A stretch of 64,000 nt of DNA. Origin: JAAYXS01 sp964550375 (GTDB taxonomy: Bacteria; Planctomycetota; Phycisphaerae; UBA1845; Fen-1342). Below, in pieces: positions 37,217 through 45,136 of this stretch (its first letter is position 1; each line of letters begins with the position of its first letter). The notes under the pieces were generated by a model. The model was not told the origin of the DNA and did no database searches. It saw only the letters and a program-made list of their open reading frames with translations. A program made the position numbers and the translations under genes. The stretch spans positions 124,001-188,000 of the forward strand of contig CAZJYX010000002.1 of assembly GCA_964550375.1 (NCBI GenBank), given 5' to 3'.

Positions 37217-38146
37217 ATGCGGGTGATGGTGACCGGATGTGCGGGCTTCATCGGCTTTCACCTGACGGAGCGCCTGCTGCGCGACGGCCATGAGGTCGTG
37301 GGGCTGGATGATTTCTCCACGGGCAGCCGCCGCAATGCCGAGGACTTGAAGGGGCAGACACGCTTCCGGTTCATTGAGCAGGATATCACGACGGGTTTGG
37401 CGGTCGCGGGGCCGTTCGACCTGATCTTCAACCTGGCTTGTCCGGCTTCGCCGGTGGATTTCTCCCGCCGGCCGTTGCAGATTCTGGCGGTGTGCGCGGA
37501 TGGTTTGCGCCACGTGCTGGAGGCGGCGCGGGCCTGGGACGCCACCGTACTGCACACGAGCACGAGTGAGGTGTATGGCGACCCCCGCGAGCATCCCCAG
37601 CGGGAGACGTACTGGGGGCACGTCAATCCGATCGGCCCGCGGTCATGCTATGACGAGGGCAAGCGCTTCGGCGAGGCCCTGGCCACGGCTTACCGGGCGC
37701 AGCACGGCGTACGGACGCGGTTGGCGCGGGTATTCAATACTTATGGCCCGCGCATGCGCAGCGATGACGGCCGCATGCTGCCGACTTTCATAAACCAGGC
37801 CCTGGCCGGCCAGCCGCTGACCGTGCACGGTGACGGCAGCCAGACCCGCAGTTTCTGTTACGTCAGCGACCTGGTGGAGGGTCTGCTGCGTCTGGCCCAG
37901 AGCGACGTGGACGTGCCGGTCAACCTGGGTAACCCGGTGGAGATCACCGTTCTGCAAGCGGCCCAGGAGGTTATCCGGCTGACTGGCAGTACCAGCGAGA
38001 TTGCATTTGCGCCGCGGCCGGCCGACGATCCGTGTCTGCGGCGGCCGGACATCAGCAGGGCCCGCGAGCTCTTGGGCTGGACTCCGGGGGTGGATCGGGC
38101 GACGGGCTTCGCCCGGACGATCGACTGGTACCGGTCGGCCGGCTGA
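37217..38146 (+). CDS. NAD-dependent epimerase/dehydratase, UDP-glucuronate decarboxylase type
   Basis: This 309-residue short-chain dehydrogenase resembles UDP-glucuronate decarboxylase (UXS), which makes UDP-xylose. It has the NAD motif VTGCAGFIGFHLTERL, the STSEVYGDP catalytic loop with Thr/Ser, and the YxxxK pair in CYDEGKR. VFNTYGPRMRSDDGR is typical of the UXS branch. The ATG at 37217 has GGAGG 6 bases upstream; an in-frame TTG at 37211 is less likely. With ugd divergent beside it, the pair would convert UDP-glucose to UDP-xylose for glycans. Confidence 0.9.
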   Translation: MRVMVTGCAGFIGFHLTERLLRDGHEVVGLDDFSTGSRRNAEDLKGQTRFRFIEQDITTGLAVAGPFDLIFNLACPASPVDFSRRPLQILAVCADGLRHVLEAARAWDATVLHTSTSEVYGDPREHPQRETYWGHVNPIGPRSCYDEGKRFGEALATAYRAQHGVRTRLARVFNTYGPRMRSDDGRMLPTFINQALAGQPLTVHGDGSQTRSFCYVSDLVEGLLRLAQSDVDVPVNLGNPVEITVLQAAQEVIRLTGSTSEIAFAPRPADDPCLRRPDISRARELLGWTPGVDRATGFARTIDWYRSAG

Positions 38147-38260
38147 TATTATCCGACGACTCCGGAGACCAGCGTCCCAGATTCGCTGCCTTGAGCCGAC
38201 CGCGCGGCCCGCGCGGCCCGTGGGACGAAGCTCTGCCACACACCGATCGATACTGCCTTC

Positions 38261-39889
38261 GTGAATGGGATTGCGGACAGTCGTGTTCTGCCCGCGCTCC
38301 GGCGGTCCCTAGCCCGATCGGGCGGGGACGCTTTGAGCCAGGCAGCCCGGCCGGCGGTCTTCTGGGGCCGTCGGTGGGTGCGCGTAAGCGCGCTGTTGCT
38401 GGCAATCGTCTCCGCTGGCCTGGTTATTACCGGACTGGTTACGGGTTTGGTGGGGACATCCAGCCTGGCGGCGGCGGGCACCGCGGTGAAGCTTGGTGGG
38501 GCCGGCGCACCGGGCGGGTCAGTAGTTGTTATCCCGCTGTGGGCACTGGCTACGGTGCTGGTAGCGGCCGGCGTCACGGCCCTGGGGCTGATGTACGTTG
38601 GTGCGCGGCGCCGGCAGATGGCCGCGGCGGCTGTGCGGGCGGGCGGGCGGCAGGTTGCCGCCGACTTGTTGACGGTTCTGATGGAGAAGCACGCCAGCCG
38701 GGAGGAGCAGGGGCAATGGGAAGCCCTGCTGGCTGCGGTGGGCCGGATGCAGCGGGAGCTGGACCAGGTGCCGGCGCGCGGCCAGGAGTGCGGCGCGGCG
38801 CTGGACCTGGGCGTACCTGCGGCGCGGCGGATCCTGGATGCGCTTTCGATTGGGATCGTGCGCTTGGATCAACGTGATCGCCTGGTTTACGCCAACCAGT
38901 CGGCCGTCCGTCTGCTGCGGCTACGGAATCTGGATGATCCCGGGGTCGCCTTGCAGGAACGGTTGGCGCAGCCGGCGCTGGCCGAGACGCTGCTCGGCCT
39001 CCGGCACCACATCGGCGCGGAAGGCGTGGACTGCCGCCTCGGGCAAGAACAAGACGCCGCAGTCGTTCGCCTGACACCAATCAAGCTGGGGCCCCCTTGT
39101 GACGAGTTGATCGTGAGCATACAGGACATTACGGAACTGAAGAAGGCGGAGCGTTCGCGCGACGAGCTGTTGGCGCACATCACACACGAGCTGCGCACGC
39201 CGTTGACCAACATCCGCGCCTACGCGGAGACGCTCAGCGGCGACCTCTTCGATGACAAGCAGACGCAGCGCGAGTGCTACCAGGTGATCTCGGCCGAGAC
39301 CGGTCGTCTGTCGAAGCTCATCGAGGATCTGCTGAGCGTTTCGCAGGTGGACGCGGGGGCGGCGCGGCTGACGCGCAGCAGCGTGCAGCTTGACGAGCTG
39401 ATGCGGCAGGCGGTGCGGGATCTGCAGGCCAGCGCGGACGCGAAGTCCGTTGAGCTGACGCTCGAGGTGCATGGTCCCGTGCCGATGATTTCGGGTGACC
39501 GTATCCGCCTGCATCAGGTCGGCGTGAATCTCATCAGCAACGCGATCAAGTACACCGCGCCGGGGGGTGCCGTCCTGGTGCGCGTTTCCGGCGGCGAGCA
39601 GTCGGTGCGGCTGGACGTGGCCGACACCGGCGTTGGAATCGCGCCGCAGTGGCGCGAGCGGATTTTCGAGAAGTTCTTCCGCGTCCCGAACGCGGCGCTG
39701 GACCGGGTTGAAGGGACCGGCCTGGGGCTGGCGATCGTGCGCGACGTGGTTCGCTTGCATGGCGGGACGATCGCGGTGGACAGCATCGAGGATACAGGCA
39801 CGACCTTCACCGTCGAACTGCCGATCGTCGCTTCGACGCCTGGACCCCAACCGGCAGGGAACGCAAATGGCGCGCATCGTGATCGCTGA
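38261..39889 (+). CDS. Membrane sensor histidine kinase with PAS domain
   Basis: This 542-residue kinase has two transmembrane helices (about 40-62 and 90-110), a coiled linker and a PAS-like domain at about 185-295 (IVRLDQRDRLVYAN). A HisKA dimerisation domain follows, with the phospho-acceptor H309 in HITHELRTPLTNIRAY, then a HATPase domain (NLISNAIKYT, DTGVGI, GTGLGLAIV). The GTG at 38261 has no ribosome site; a TTG at 38333 preceded by GGCGGGG is an alternative start. It overlaps the receiver gene by 23 bases. It likely phosphorylates that receiver and so steers the c-di-GMP genes after it. Confidence 0.88.
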   Translation: MNGIADSRVLPALRRSLARSGGDALSQAARPAVFWGRRWVRVSALLLAIVSAGLVITGLVTGLVGTSSLAAAGTAVKLGGAGAPGGSVVVIPLWALATVLVAAGVTALGLMYVGARRRQMAAAAVRAGGRQVAADLLTVLMEKHASREEQGQWEALLAAVGRMQRELDQVPARGQECGAALDLGVPAARRILDALSIGIVRLDQRDRLVYANQSAVRLLRLRNLDDPGVALQERLAQPALAETLLGLRHHIGAEGVDCRLGQEQDAAVVRLTPIKLGPPCDELIVSIQDITELKKAERSRDELLAHITHELRTPLTNIRAYAETLSGDLFDDKQTQRECYQVISAETGRLSKLIEDLLSVSQVDAGAARLTRSSVQLDELMRQAVRDLQASADAKSVELTLEVHGPVPMISGDRIRLHQVGVNLISNAIKYTAPGGAVLVRVSGGEQSVRLDVADTGVGIAPQWRERIFEKFFRVPNAALDRVEGTGLGLAIVRDVVRLHGGTIAVDSIEDTGTTFTVELPIVASTPGPQPAGNANGAHRDR

Positions 39890-40289
39890 GGATAGCGTCC
39901 ACATCCGCAACGTGCTGTCGATGTGGCTCTCGCGCAACGGACACGAGGTGCGCAGCGCCACGGACGGGCGTGCCGCGCTCGCCTGTTTGCAGGAGATTCC
40001 GGCCGACCTGCTGATTACCGATGTGAATATGCCGGAGATGGACGGGATTGCCCTGGCGGGCGCGGCATTTGACGTGTGTCCGACGCTGCGCTGGGTGTTT
40101 CTGGTCAGCTCGCGTTGCGACCAGGAGGAGATGTTGGCCCAACTGGCCTGTCGCGCGCGGGTCAGCTTGTTTCCCAAGCCGTTCAGTCCCTCACAGCTAC
40201 TGAGTGAGGTGGCGCGCGTCACGGCTGAGCAGGTGGCAGGCGCCGCCGTAGCGCCGGACGCGGCGGCCGCAGCCCGCGGAGGAGAGTGA
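39867..40289 (+). CDS. Single-domain response regulator
   Basis: This 140-residue protein is a CheY-like receiver with no output domain. The acidic pocket is in VIAEDS, the phospho-acceptor aspartate in LLITDVNMPEMDG near residue 50, and the conserved lysine in FPKPFSPSQ near 105. It starts inside the end of the kinase gene, at the ATG at 39867 with CAGGGAA upstream. It ends in a TGATG overlap with the HD-GYP gene. It probably passes the kinase signal to the HD-GYP or degenerate GGDEF protein by contact. Confidence 0.88.
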   Translation: MARIVIAEDSVHIRNVLSMWLSRNGHEVRSATDGRAALACLQEIPADLLITDVNMPEMDGIALAGAAFDVCPTLRWVFLVSSRCDQEEMLAQLACRARVSLFPKPFSPSQLLSEVARVTAEQVAGAAVAPDAAAAARGGE

Positions 40290-41587
40290 TGGCGCCGCCG
40301 CACCTGGCCGATACCGCTGACCGGGAAGGGGCTGCGCTGGGGGCGGACGCGCCGGCGCTGTCGGAGCGGCTGGATCAGCTCCACGAGGAGAATGATGCGT
40401 TGGGGCGCGAGCTGCTGCGCTGCTACGAACAACTGAACCTGGTCTTCGAGATCACGGAGAACATTGCCAAGCTTCAGGACCCGGAGCATATCCAACACTC
40501 GCTGCTGCAGCGCTTCGGGTCCGTGATCGGGGCCGGGGCGCTGTTTGTTGATCTGGGCGGTGAGTGCATGGCGATCGAGCCGCGCGCCGGGAGTGAGTGG
40601 CTCGAGTACCTGAGACCGGAACAGGTTCACACTTTGCTGGCCAAGGAGATTGCGCTGGCGCGCACCACCCAGCGCGCCATGGTGCCGAACTGCGATGAAG
40701 CGCTGCGCCAAGCGTTGGGGGGCGCCCACGTGCTGGTGGTACCGCTGCGCCAGCAGGACGCCGATCCGGCTGTCGTGATCGTGCTGCGCCCGCCGGGTGA
40801 ACCGGATTTCGATTCCAGCGACATGCTGGCGTCCGAGTCAGTGCTTGGCTATGGCGGACAGGTTCTGTCGAACGTGATGATGGTCCGCAACCTCGAGCAG
40901 ACCGCGTTTGAGACCGTCCTCGCGCTGGCCAACGCCATCGATGCCAAGGACAACTACACCTGCGGTCACTCGGAGCGCGTTGGCTGGCTGGCGCGGCAGA
41001 CGGGGGCGGCCCTGGGATTGCCCGAGCCCGACCTGAAGCTGCTGGAGTGGGCGGGCATCCTGCACGATGTCGGCAAGATCGGCGTGGCCGAGAACATCCT
41101 CAACAAGCCCGGCAAGTTGACGTCGGAAGAGTTCGAGGAGATGAAGCGTCATCCGCACATGAGCTACGAAGTGCTCAAGCCGGTGGCACGCCTGGGGCCG
41201 GTGCTGTCGGGCGTGCTGCACCACCATGAGAACTGGGACGGCTCGGGCTATCCGCATGGCCTGAGCGGCGAGCAGATTCCCCTTTCGGCCCGGATCATCC
41301 GGATCGTGGACACCTTCGACGCGCTCACGTCGACGCGCTCCTACCGCCGGGGTTTCCCGGTGGATTGTGCCGTCAAAATCCTGCGGGAGGAGGCTGGGCA
41401 CGGCACCGATCCGGCCGTCACCGAAGTGTTTATTGCGTTGTTCGAGCGCTACATGCGTGAGCAACAGGAGGACTTTCGGCAGCGCTTCCCGCACATCCCG
41501 GCGGGCAGCGGGGACGCCTGCCCGGCTCCCGCTGCGGCCGCTTCCGCCGCAACTTCGAACGGCTCCGCTGCGGGGGGATCACAATGA
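40289..41587 (+). CDS. GAF/HD-GYP cyclic-di-GMP phosphodiesterase
   Basis: This 432-residue protein has an N-terminal coiled segment (about 20-45), a GAF-like domain (about 50-190) and an intact HD-GYP domain (about 205-385). The metal and substrate residues are present: CGHSERV, GILHDVGKIGV, HPHMSYEVL, and the HHHENWDGSGYP signature. It would hydrolyse cyclic-di-GMP. GGAGGAGA precedes the ATG. The tail is a low-complexity Ala/Pro stretch. It overlaps the next gene by 4 bases (ATGA), so turnover and the degenerate GGDEF protein are co-produced. Confidence 0.9.
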   Translation: MAPPHLADTADREGAALGADAPALSERLDQLHEENDALGRELLRCYEQLNLVFEITENIAKLQDPEHIQHSLLQRFGSVIGAGALFVDLGGECMAIEPRAGSEWLEYLRPEQVHTLLAKEIALARTTQRAMVPNCDEALRQALGGAHVLVVPLRQQDADPAVVIVLRPPGEPDFDSSDMLASESVLGYGGQVLSNVMMVRNLEQTAFETVLALANAIDAKDNYTCGHSERVGWLARQTGAALGLPEPDLKLLEWAGILHDVGKIGVAENILNKPGKLTSEEFEEMKRHPHMSYEVLKPVARLGPVLSGVLHHHENWDGSGYPHGLSGEQIPLSARIIRIVDTFDALTSTRSYRRGFPVDCAVKILREEAGHGTDPAVTEVFIALFERYMREQQEDFRQRFPHIPAGSGDACPAPAAAASAATSNGSAAGGSQ

Positions 41588-43329
41588 GTGCGTCTTGCAT
41601 CCTGAGCCGGTCAACGGGCCGCTTGATCGCGGGCGGGGCACTGCTGGCCGCCGTGGCGTCATCCTATCTTCTGCGAAGCTCGTTTGGGGCCGTCACGGCG
41701 GGGCCCGTGTTCTGCGTTGTCGTGGCAGCCTGTGCGGCGCTTGTGATCTTCGCCCGCGACGTGGGCGCCGGTCGGGGGGCCCTGGCCGGCACGCTGGCCG
41801 GCCTGGTGGCCTCCACCGGACTGGCCCTGCACTTCCCTTCGCCCATCAGCGGCACGGCCGCTTTCATAGTCGTTTCCACCGGCATCCTCGGCCTGGTGGG
41901 CTACCTTTCCGGCATGCTCGGTCAACGAACCGGCGAACCCCGGGGGGGGGCGCCGGGGTCGGCCGAGCGTCTCGAGCCCTGGGGCAGAACGAGCACGGAT
42001 TATTCGAGACGCGCGCGCGGCGGCACGGCTGCCCAGTCACCGGTAGATACTGCGCTCGGGGCATTGGCGACCGACTTTGGTGAGTGGGTGGATTCGGAAG
42101 CGGGCCGACAGAGTTATGCCGAGCCCGCTGACTGGTCCGCGTTTGACCAATTCGTGCGCACCGCGCTGCGGAGCCGGTTTGGTGCGGCAAGCGTACGCCT
42201 TTACATCCTCTCAGCCGATGGTCAGTGGCTGGAACCGGCCACGCGTGGCGGGACGAACACGTGTGAGCGGTTGGCGGCCCGCGAGGGCACCGTGGGCGAA
42301 GCGGTCGCCAGCGGGCGGGTAGTCATCCGCAACGGCGCGGCGGCCGTACGGCGGGCGGCGGGTAAGAACGCGGGCGAGTGTCGGAAGGGGGAGGAGGATT
42401 CGGAGCAGCCCGCTCGTCCGGATTGGGCGTGGATTCTGCCCATTCAGCAGGATCGGCGTACCCGGGCGCTGATAACCGTCGGACGCATTGAGCGGCCGGA
42501 GTACCACACGGTCGCGGCCGCGGTCGCGGCCCGCAACCAAACACAGTTGTTCTGGAGCCATCTGGTCGCGTTGCGGTCGCTCTGGACGGTTATGCGGCTG
42601 GATCGGCAGAGTGGGCTATTGCGCCGCGCAGACTTGCTGCAAGAGCTCGACGAGATCCTGGCGGTTGCCGACGAGAACGGGGAGTCGGTCATGCTGCTGG
42701 CTTTGGCCGTCGAGGGTTTCCGGCAGTTGGACGACTCAGGGCACTGGGGGGATCGTGACCGTGTTGTCGAGCGACTGGGGTGCGTTCTGCGCAGCCGGGC
42801 GCGACCGGGAGATGTCCTCGGTCGACTCAGCGACGAGCGGTTCCTTGTTGTGCTGCGCAACGTCGATACGTCGCTGGCCACGCTGCTGGCGGAGAAACTG
42901 ATCGACACGATTCAGAGCGAGGTCCTCGACCCGGCCTCCACGGCTCTTGTCACATCAGCCACGGGCGTCAGTGAGCCTCGACCGCTGCGACTGCGGGCCG
43001 GACTGGCGGGAACCAGTTCGGCGGGTCGGACTGCGGCCGTCCGAGCGTTCGCCACGTATGATTCGGAAGGCATATCAGGGGAGCAGGCGATCGGCCGCGG
43101 TGGCGGCAATGGCGGCAAGCCCTTGTTGCAGCGTGCTTTAGGTCTGTTGGACTACGCCCGCACCCAGTACATAGACATTGCGACGGACGTGATGAAAGGC
43201 TTGCCGGAGCACCTCGCACGAGGCGGTACTGCCCGGTCGCCGGAAGCGCCCGCGCAGCAGCAACCCGCGGCGACCGCGGATGACGAGGCGGCAGACGCGC
43301 CGGCGCCGCCGTCCGGAGGCAGCATCTAG
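41584..43329 (+). CDS. Membrane protein with GAF-like and degenerate GGDEF domains
   Basis: This 581-residue protein has three or four hydrophobic helices at about 12-120, a GAF-like region at about 170-315 and a GGDEF-related domain at about 338-455. In that domain the active-site GGDEF is LSDER (near residue 415, after VLGRL). The metal- and GTP-binding glycines are lost, so it should not make cyclic-di-GMP. It may instead bind the nucleotide or act as a scaffold. The C-terminus is Pro/Ala-rich. It sits between an active HD-GYP gene and a pseudopilin gene, which suggests control of a surface filament or secretion machine. Confidence 0.8.
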   Translation: MSASCILSRSTGRLIAGGALLAAVASSYLLRSSFGAVTAGPVFCVVVAACAALVIFARDVGAGRGALAGTLAGLVASTGLALHFPSPISGTAAFIVVSTGILGLVGYLSGMLGQRTGEPRGGAPGSAERLEPWGRTSTDYSRRARGGTAAQSPVDTALGALATDFGEWVDSEAGRQSYAEPADWSAFDQFVRTALRSRFGAASVRLYILSADGQWLEPATRGGTNTCERLAAREGTVGEAVASGRVVIRNGAAAVRRAAGKNAGECRKGEEDSEQPARPDWAWILPIQQDRRTRALITVGRIERPEYHTVAAAVAARNQTQLFWSHLVALRSLWTVMRLDRQSGLLRRADLLQELDEILAVADENGESVMLLALAVEGFRQLDDSGHWGDRDRVVERLGCVLRSRARPGDVLGRLSDERFLVVLRNVDTSLATLLAEKLIDTIQSEVLDPASTALVTSATGVSEPRPLRLRAGLAGTSSAGRTAAVRAFATYDSEGISGEQAIGRGGGNGGKPLLQRALGLLDYARTQYIDIATDVMKGLPEHLARGGTARSPEAPAQQQPAATADDEAADAPAPPSGGSI

Positions 43330-43350
43330 AACAGCCCGAGAGGTTCAGAC

Positions 43351-43857
43351 GTGAAATCCGGCTTGAGCATCATCGAGGTGATCCTGGTCGTACTGCTACT
43401 GGGCCTGGTGGCGGCGCTTACGGTGCCGCGCTTCAGCCGGGCAGGCTCGGCCGACATCGAACCGGACGTTCGGATGCCGTTGAGCGTGCTGCGCAACGCG
43501 ATTGAGATGTACTACTTCGACCACGGGGCTTATCCCGGTCAGAATCCGGACGGGATGCATCCGGCGGGCAGTGCGGCGGCTTTCCGGAGTCAGTTGACCA
43601 AGTTCACTGATGAGGCGGGCCGCGTTGCCGATCGGAAAGACGATAGACATCGGTTCGGTCCATATTTGCGGGCTGGAATCCCGCCGTGCCTTGTGCCGCC
43701 GCGCCGGGGGCAAACCGGCGTGGTGATGGTCACCATCCGCCCGGGCTTCCTTCCGGAGGCCAATGGAGCGGGTTGGGTCTACAACTACCAAACGGGTGAC
43801 ATCGTAATGAACTCCGACGCCTTGGACGCCGAGAATCTGGCGTACGATCAGTACTGA
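43351..43857 (+). CDS. Type II secretion/type IV pilus pseudopilin-like protein
   Basis: This 168-residue protein carries a class III prepilin leader: cleavage is expected after the Gly of KSG, just before LSIIEVILVVLLLGLVAALTV. The conserved Glu of the mature N-terminus is kept as Glu at position +5. The rest is a soluble pilin-like head with RNAIEMYYFDHGAYP, typical of GspG-type major pseudopilins. The GTG at 43351 has GAGAGG upstream. It is the last gene of the signalling operon, and no pilus ATPase or secretin lies nearby. Confidence 0.84.
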   Translation: MKSGLSIIEVILVVLLLGLVAALTVPRFSRAGSADIEPDVRMPLSVLRNAIEMYYFDHGAYPGQNPDGMHPAGSAAAFRSQLTKFTDEAGRVADRKDDRHRFGPYLRAGIPPCLVPPRRGQTGVVMVTIRPGFLPEANGAGWVYNYQTGDIVMNSDALDAENLAYDQY

Positions 43858-44112
43858 TTGTCGCCGGGAGCGGTAACGGTCGGCGGCGATCCGCCTCGGG
43901 GGGGGGCGAGGCTCTGCCACTTTGACAGTCCGGACGATTGCGGGCCGCGCGGGCGTGGCGGCGTTTCGCGCTAACATCCCCAAGGTCATCCTCTCGCAAA
44001 GGCCACGGCGTACGTGATTTACGCTCGGGCGCCGTTTCCACGCTGCTGACTGTCCGGCCGCAGCTTCCTGGCATGACATTTGCAGTTGAGGGGGCGAGTG
44101 CGGGGATGTTGT

Positions 44113-44141
44113 TTGACCATTTTGGGAACGCGAACGACAAT
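44113..44141 (+). promoter_or_regulatory. Candidate promoter of groES
   Basis: TTGACC (44113-44118) and GACAAT (44136-44141) are spaced by 17 bases, with a predicted transcription start about 15 bases before the groES ATG. No CIRCE operator (TTAGCACTC inverted repeat) is visible. Confidence 0.4.
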
Positions 44142-44162
44142 TCAACTGTTCTGGAGTACCAC

Positions 44163-44459
44163 ATGAGCAAGGTTGGGATTCGGCCGTTGGGCGAGAAAGT
44201 GCTGGTCAAGCGTTTGGAGGCAGAGGAGACGACTTCCGGCGGGATTGTCCTGCCGGATTCGGCCAAGGAGAAGCCCAAGCGTGGGACGGTCCTGAGCGTA
44301 GGCGACGGCAAGCTGTTGGATTCCGGCCAGCGTAAGCCGTTGCACGTCAAGGCCGGCGACCAGGTCTTGTTCACGAGTTACGCGGGTACGGAGATCAAGG
44401 TTCAAGGCGAGGAGATGCTGATCATGGATGAGGGGGATATCCTCGCGGTACTCAAGTAG
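44163..44459 (+). CDS. groES: Co-chaperonin GroES
   Basis: GroES (98 residues) caps the GroEL chamber. It has IRPLGEKVLVKR at the start, the mobile loop ETTSGGIVLPDSAKEKP (about residues 22-38), and ends with the typical EGDILAVLK. GGAG precedes the ATG at 44163. The following gene is not groEL but a small ORF, with groEL another 420 bases on. Confidence 0.96.
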   Translation: MSKVGIRPLGEKVLVKRLEAEETTSGGIVLPDSAKEKPKRGTVLSVGDGKLLDSGQRKPLHVKAGDQVLFTSYAGTEIKVQGEEMLIMDEGDILAVLK

Positions 44460-44466
44460 GACCAGC

Positions 44467-44715
44467 ATGACCGGTGTGCAGGACTCGCAGCTTGAACGGG
44501 CAGTGGTCGACGCCGTTAATCTTGTAAACGCTCACGCGGGCCGGGCTTGTGTGCGGCTGCGGTTCCGGAACTCGGCTGAGTGCAGCAACGTCGCCCTGCT
44601 GGCGAATTCGGCGACGCTGCAGGGAGAACGATTCTCGTTCCGGGCCGGCTTTGAGACGGTCGATGGGACGATTGCCGAGTTGGCGGATATCAGCGCCGAG
44701 TTGATCGGCCACTAG
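44467..44715 (+). CDS. Small protein of unknown function between groES and groEL
   Basis: This frame encodes 82 residues from the ATG at 44467, which has AGGA upstream and lies 7 bases after the groES stop, suggesting co-transcription. The sequence is mixed alpha/beta in look (QLERAVVDAVNLVNAHAG, then RLRFRNSAECSNVALL) with one Cys. There is no signal peptide and no family I recognise. It might be a genuine accessory gene or chance coding. Its length and ribosome site make it plausible. Confidence 0.5.
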   Translation: MTGVQDSQLERAVVDAVNLVNAHAGRACVRLRFRNSAECSNVALLANSATLQGERFSFRAGFETVDGTIAELADISAELIGH

Positions 44716-45136
44716 CCGTCGTCTGTTGTGCGGCTGGACCACGGCGGCGGGGCCGGTGCGGTGTTCAGCGTTCTGGGGCCGATGCTCGCCAGGTGGGCGG
44801 GCATTCACCGGATGTTCCGTGGGTACGGCGGAGACTGGCGCTGGCCTGCCAGTTTGACAGCGCTTCGGTCATACTGAACGCGGGCCACCGGATGACATTA
44901 CGGTAAATGTGGCTTCTACAATGGTTTGTGCGATTGAGTCTGGTTCTAACTTGGCTGGCACGCGACGTGATATGCGATTAGGGGTTGGTAGTGTGAGGGC
45001 GATCTGCCGCGCCCTTTGCGGGCGGCGTTCGGCTCATTCCGCCGACAGGCGATAGCCGGTACTCAATAGCAGGGTGAAGACTGATTGACACGGCGGGCGG
45101 CCGGCCCGCGGTGCATCTGCCGAACAGGAGAGGTCG
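44716..45136. other. Intergenic region upstream of groEL
   Basis: These 421 bases hold no gene I can support. They contain a TTGACA hexamer near 44855, but no matching -10 box at the normal distance, and no CIRCE inverted repeat. groEL may have its own promoter here, since a groES transcript would otherwise need a long leader. Confidence 0.45.

Noticed and set aside
44040..44162. CIRCE operator before groES
   Set aside because: No TTAGCACTC-type inverted repeat with a 9-base spacer is present; the nearest GAGTG has no partner.
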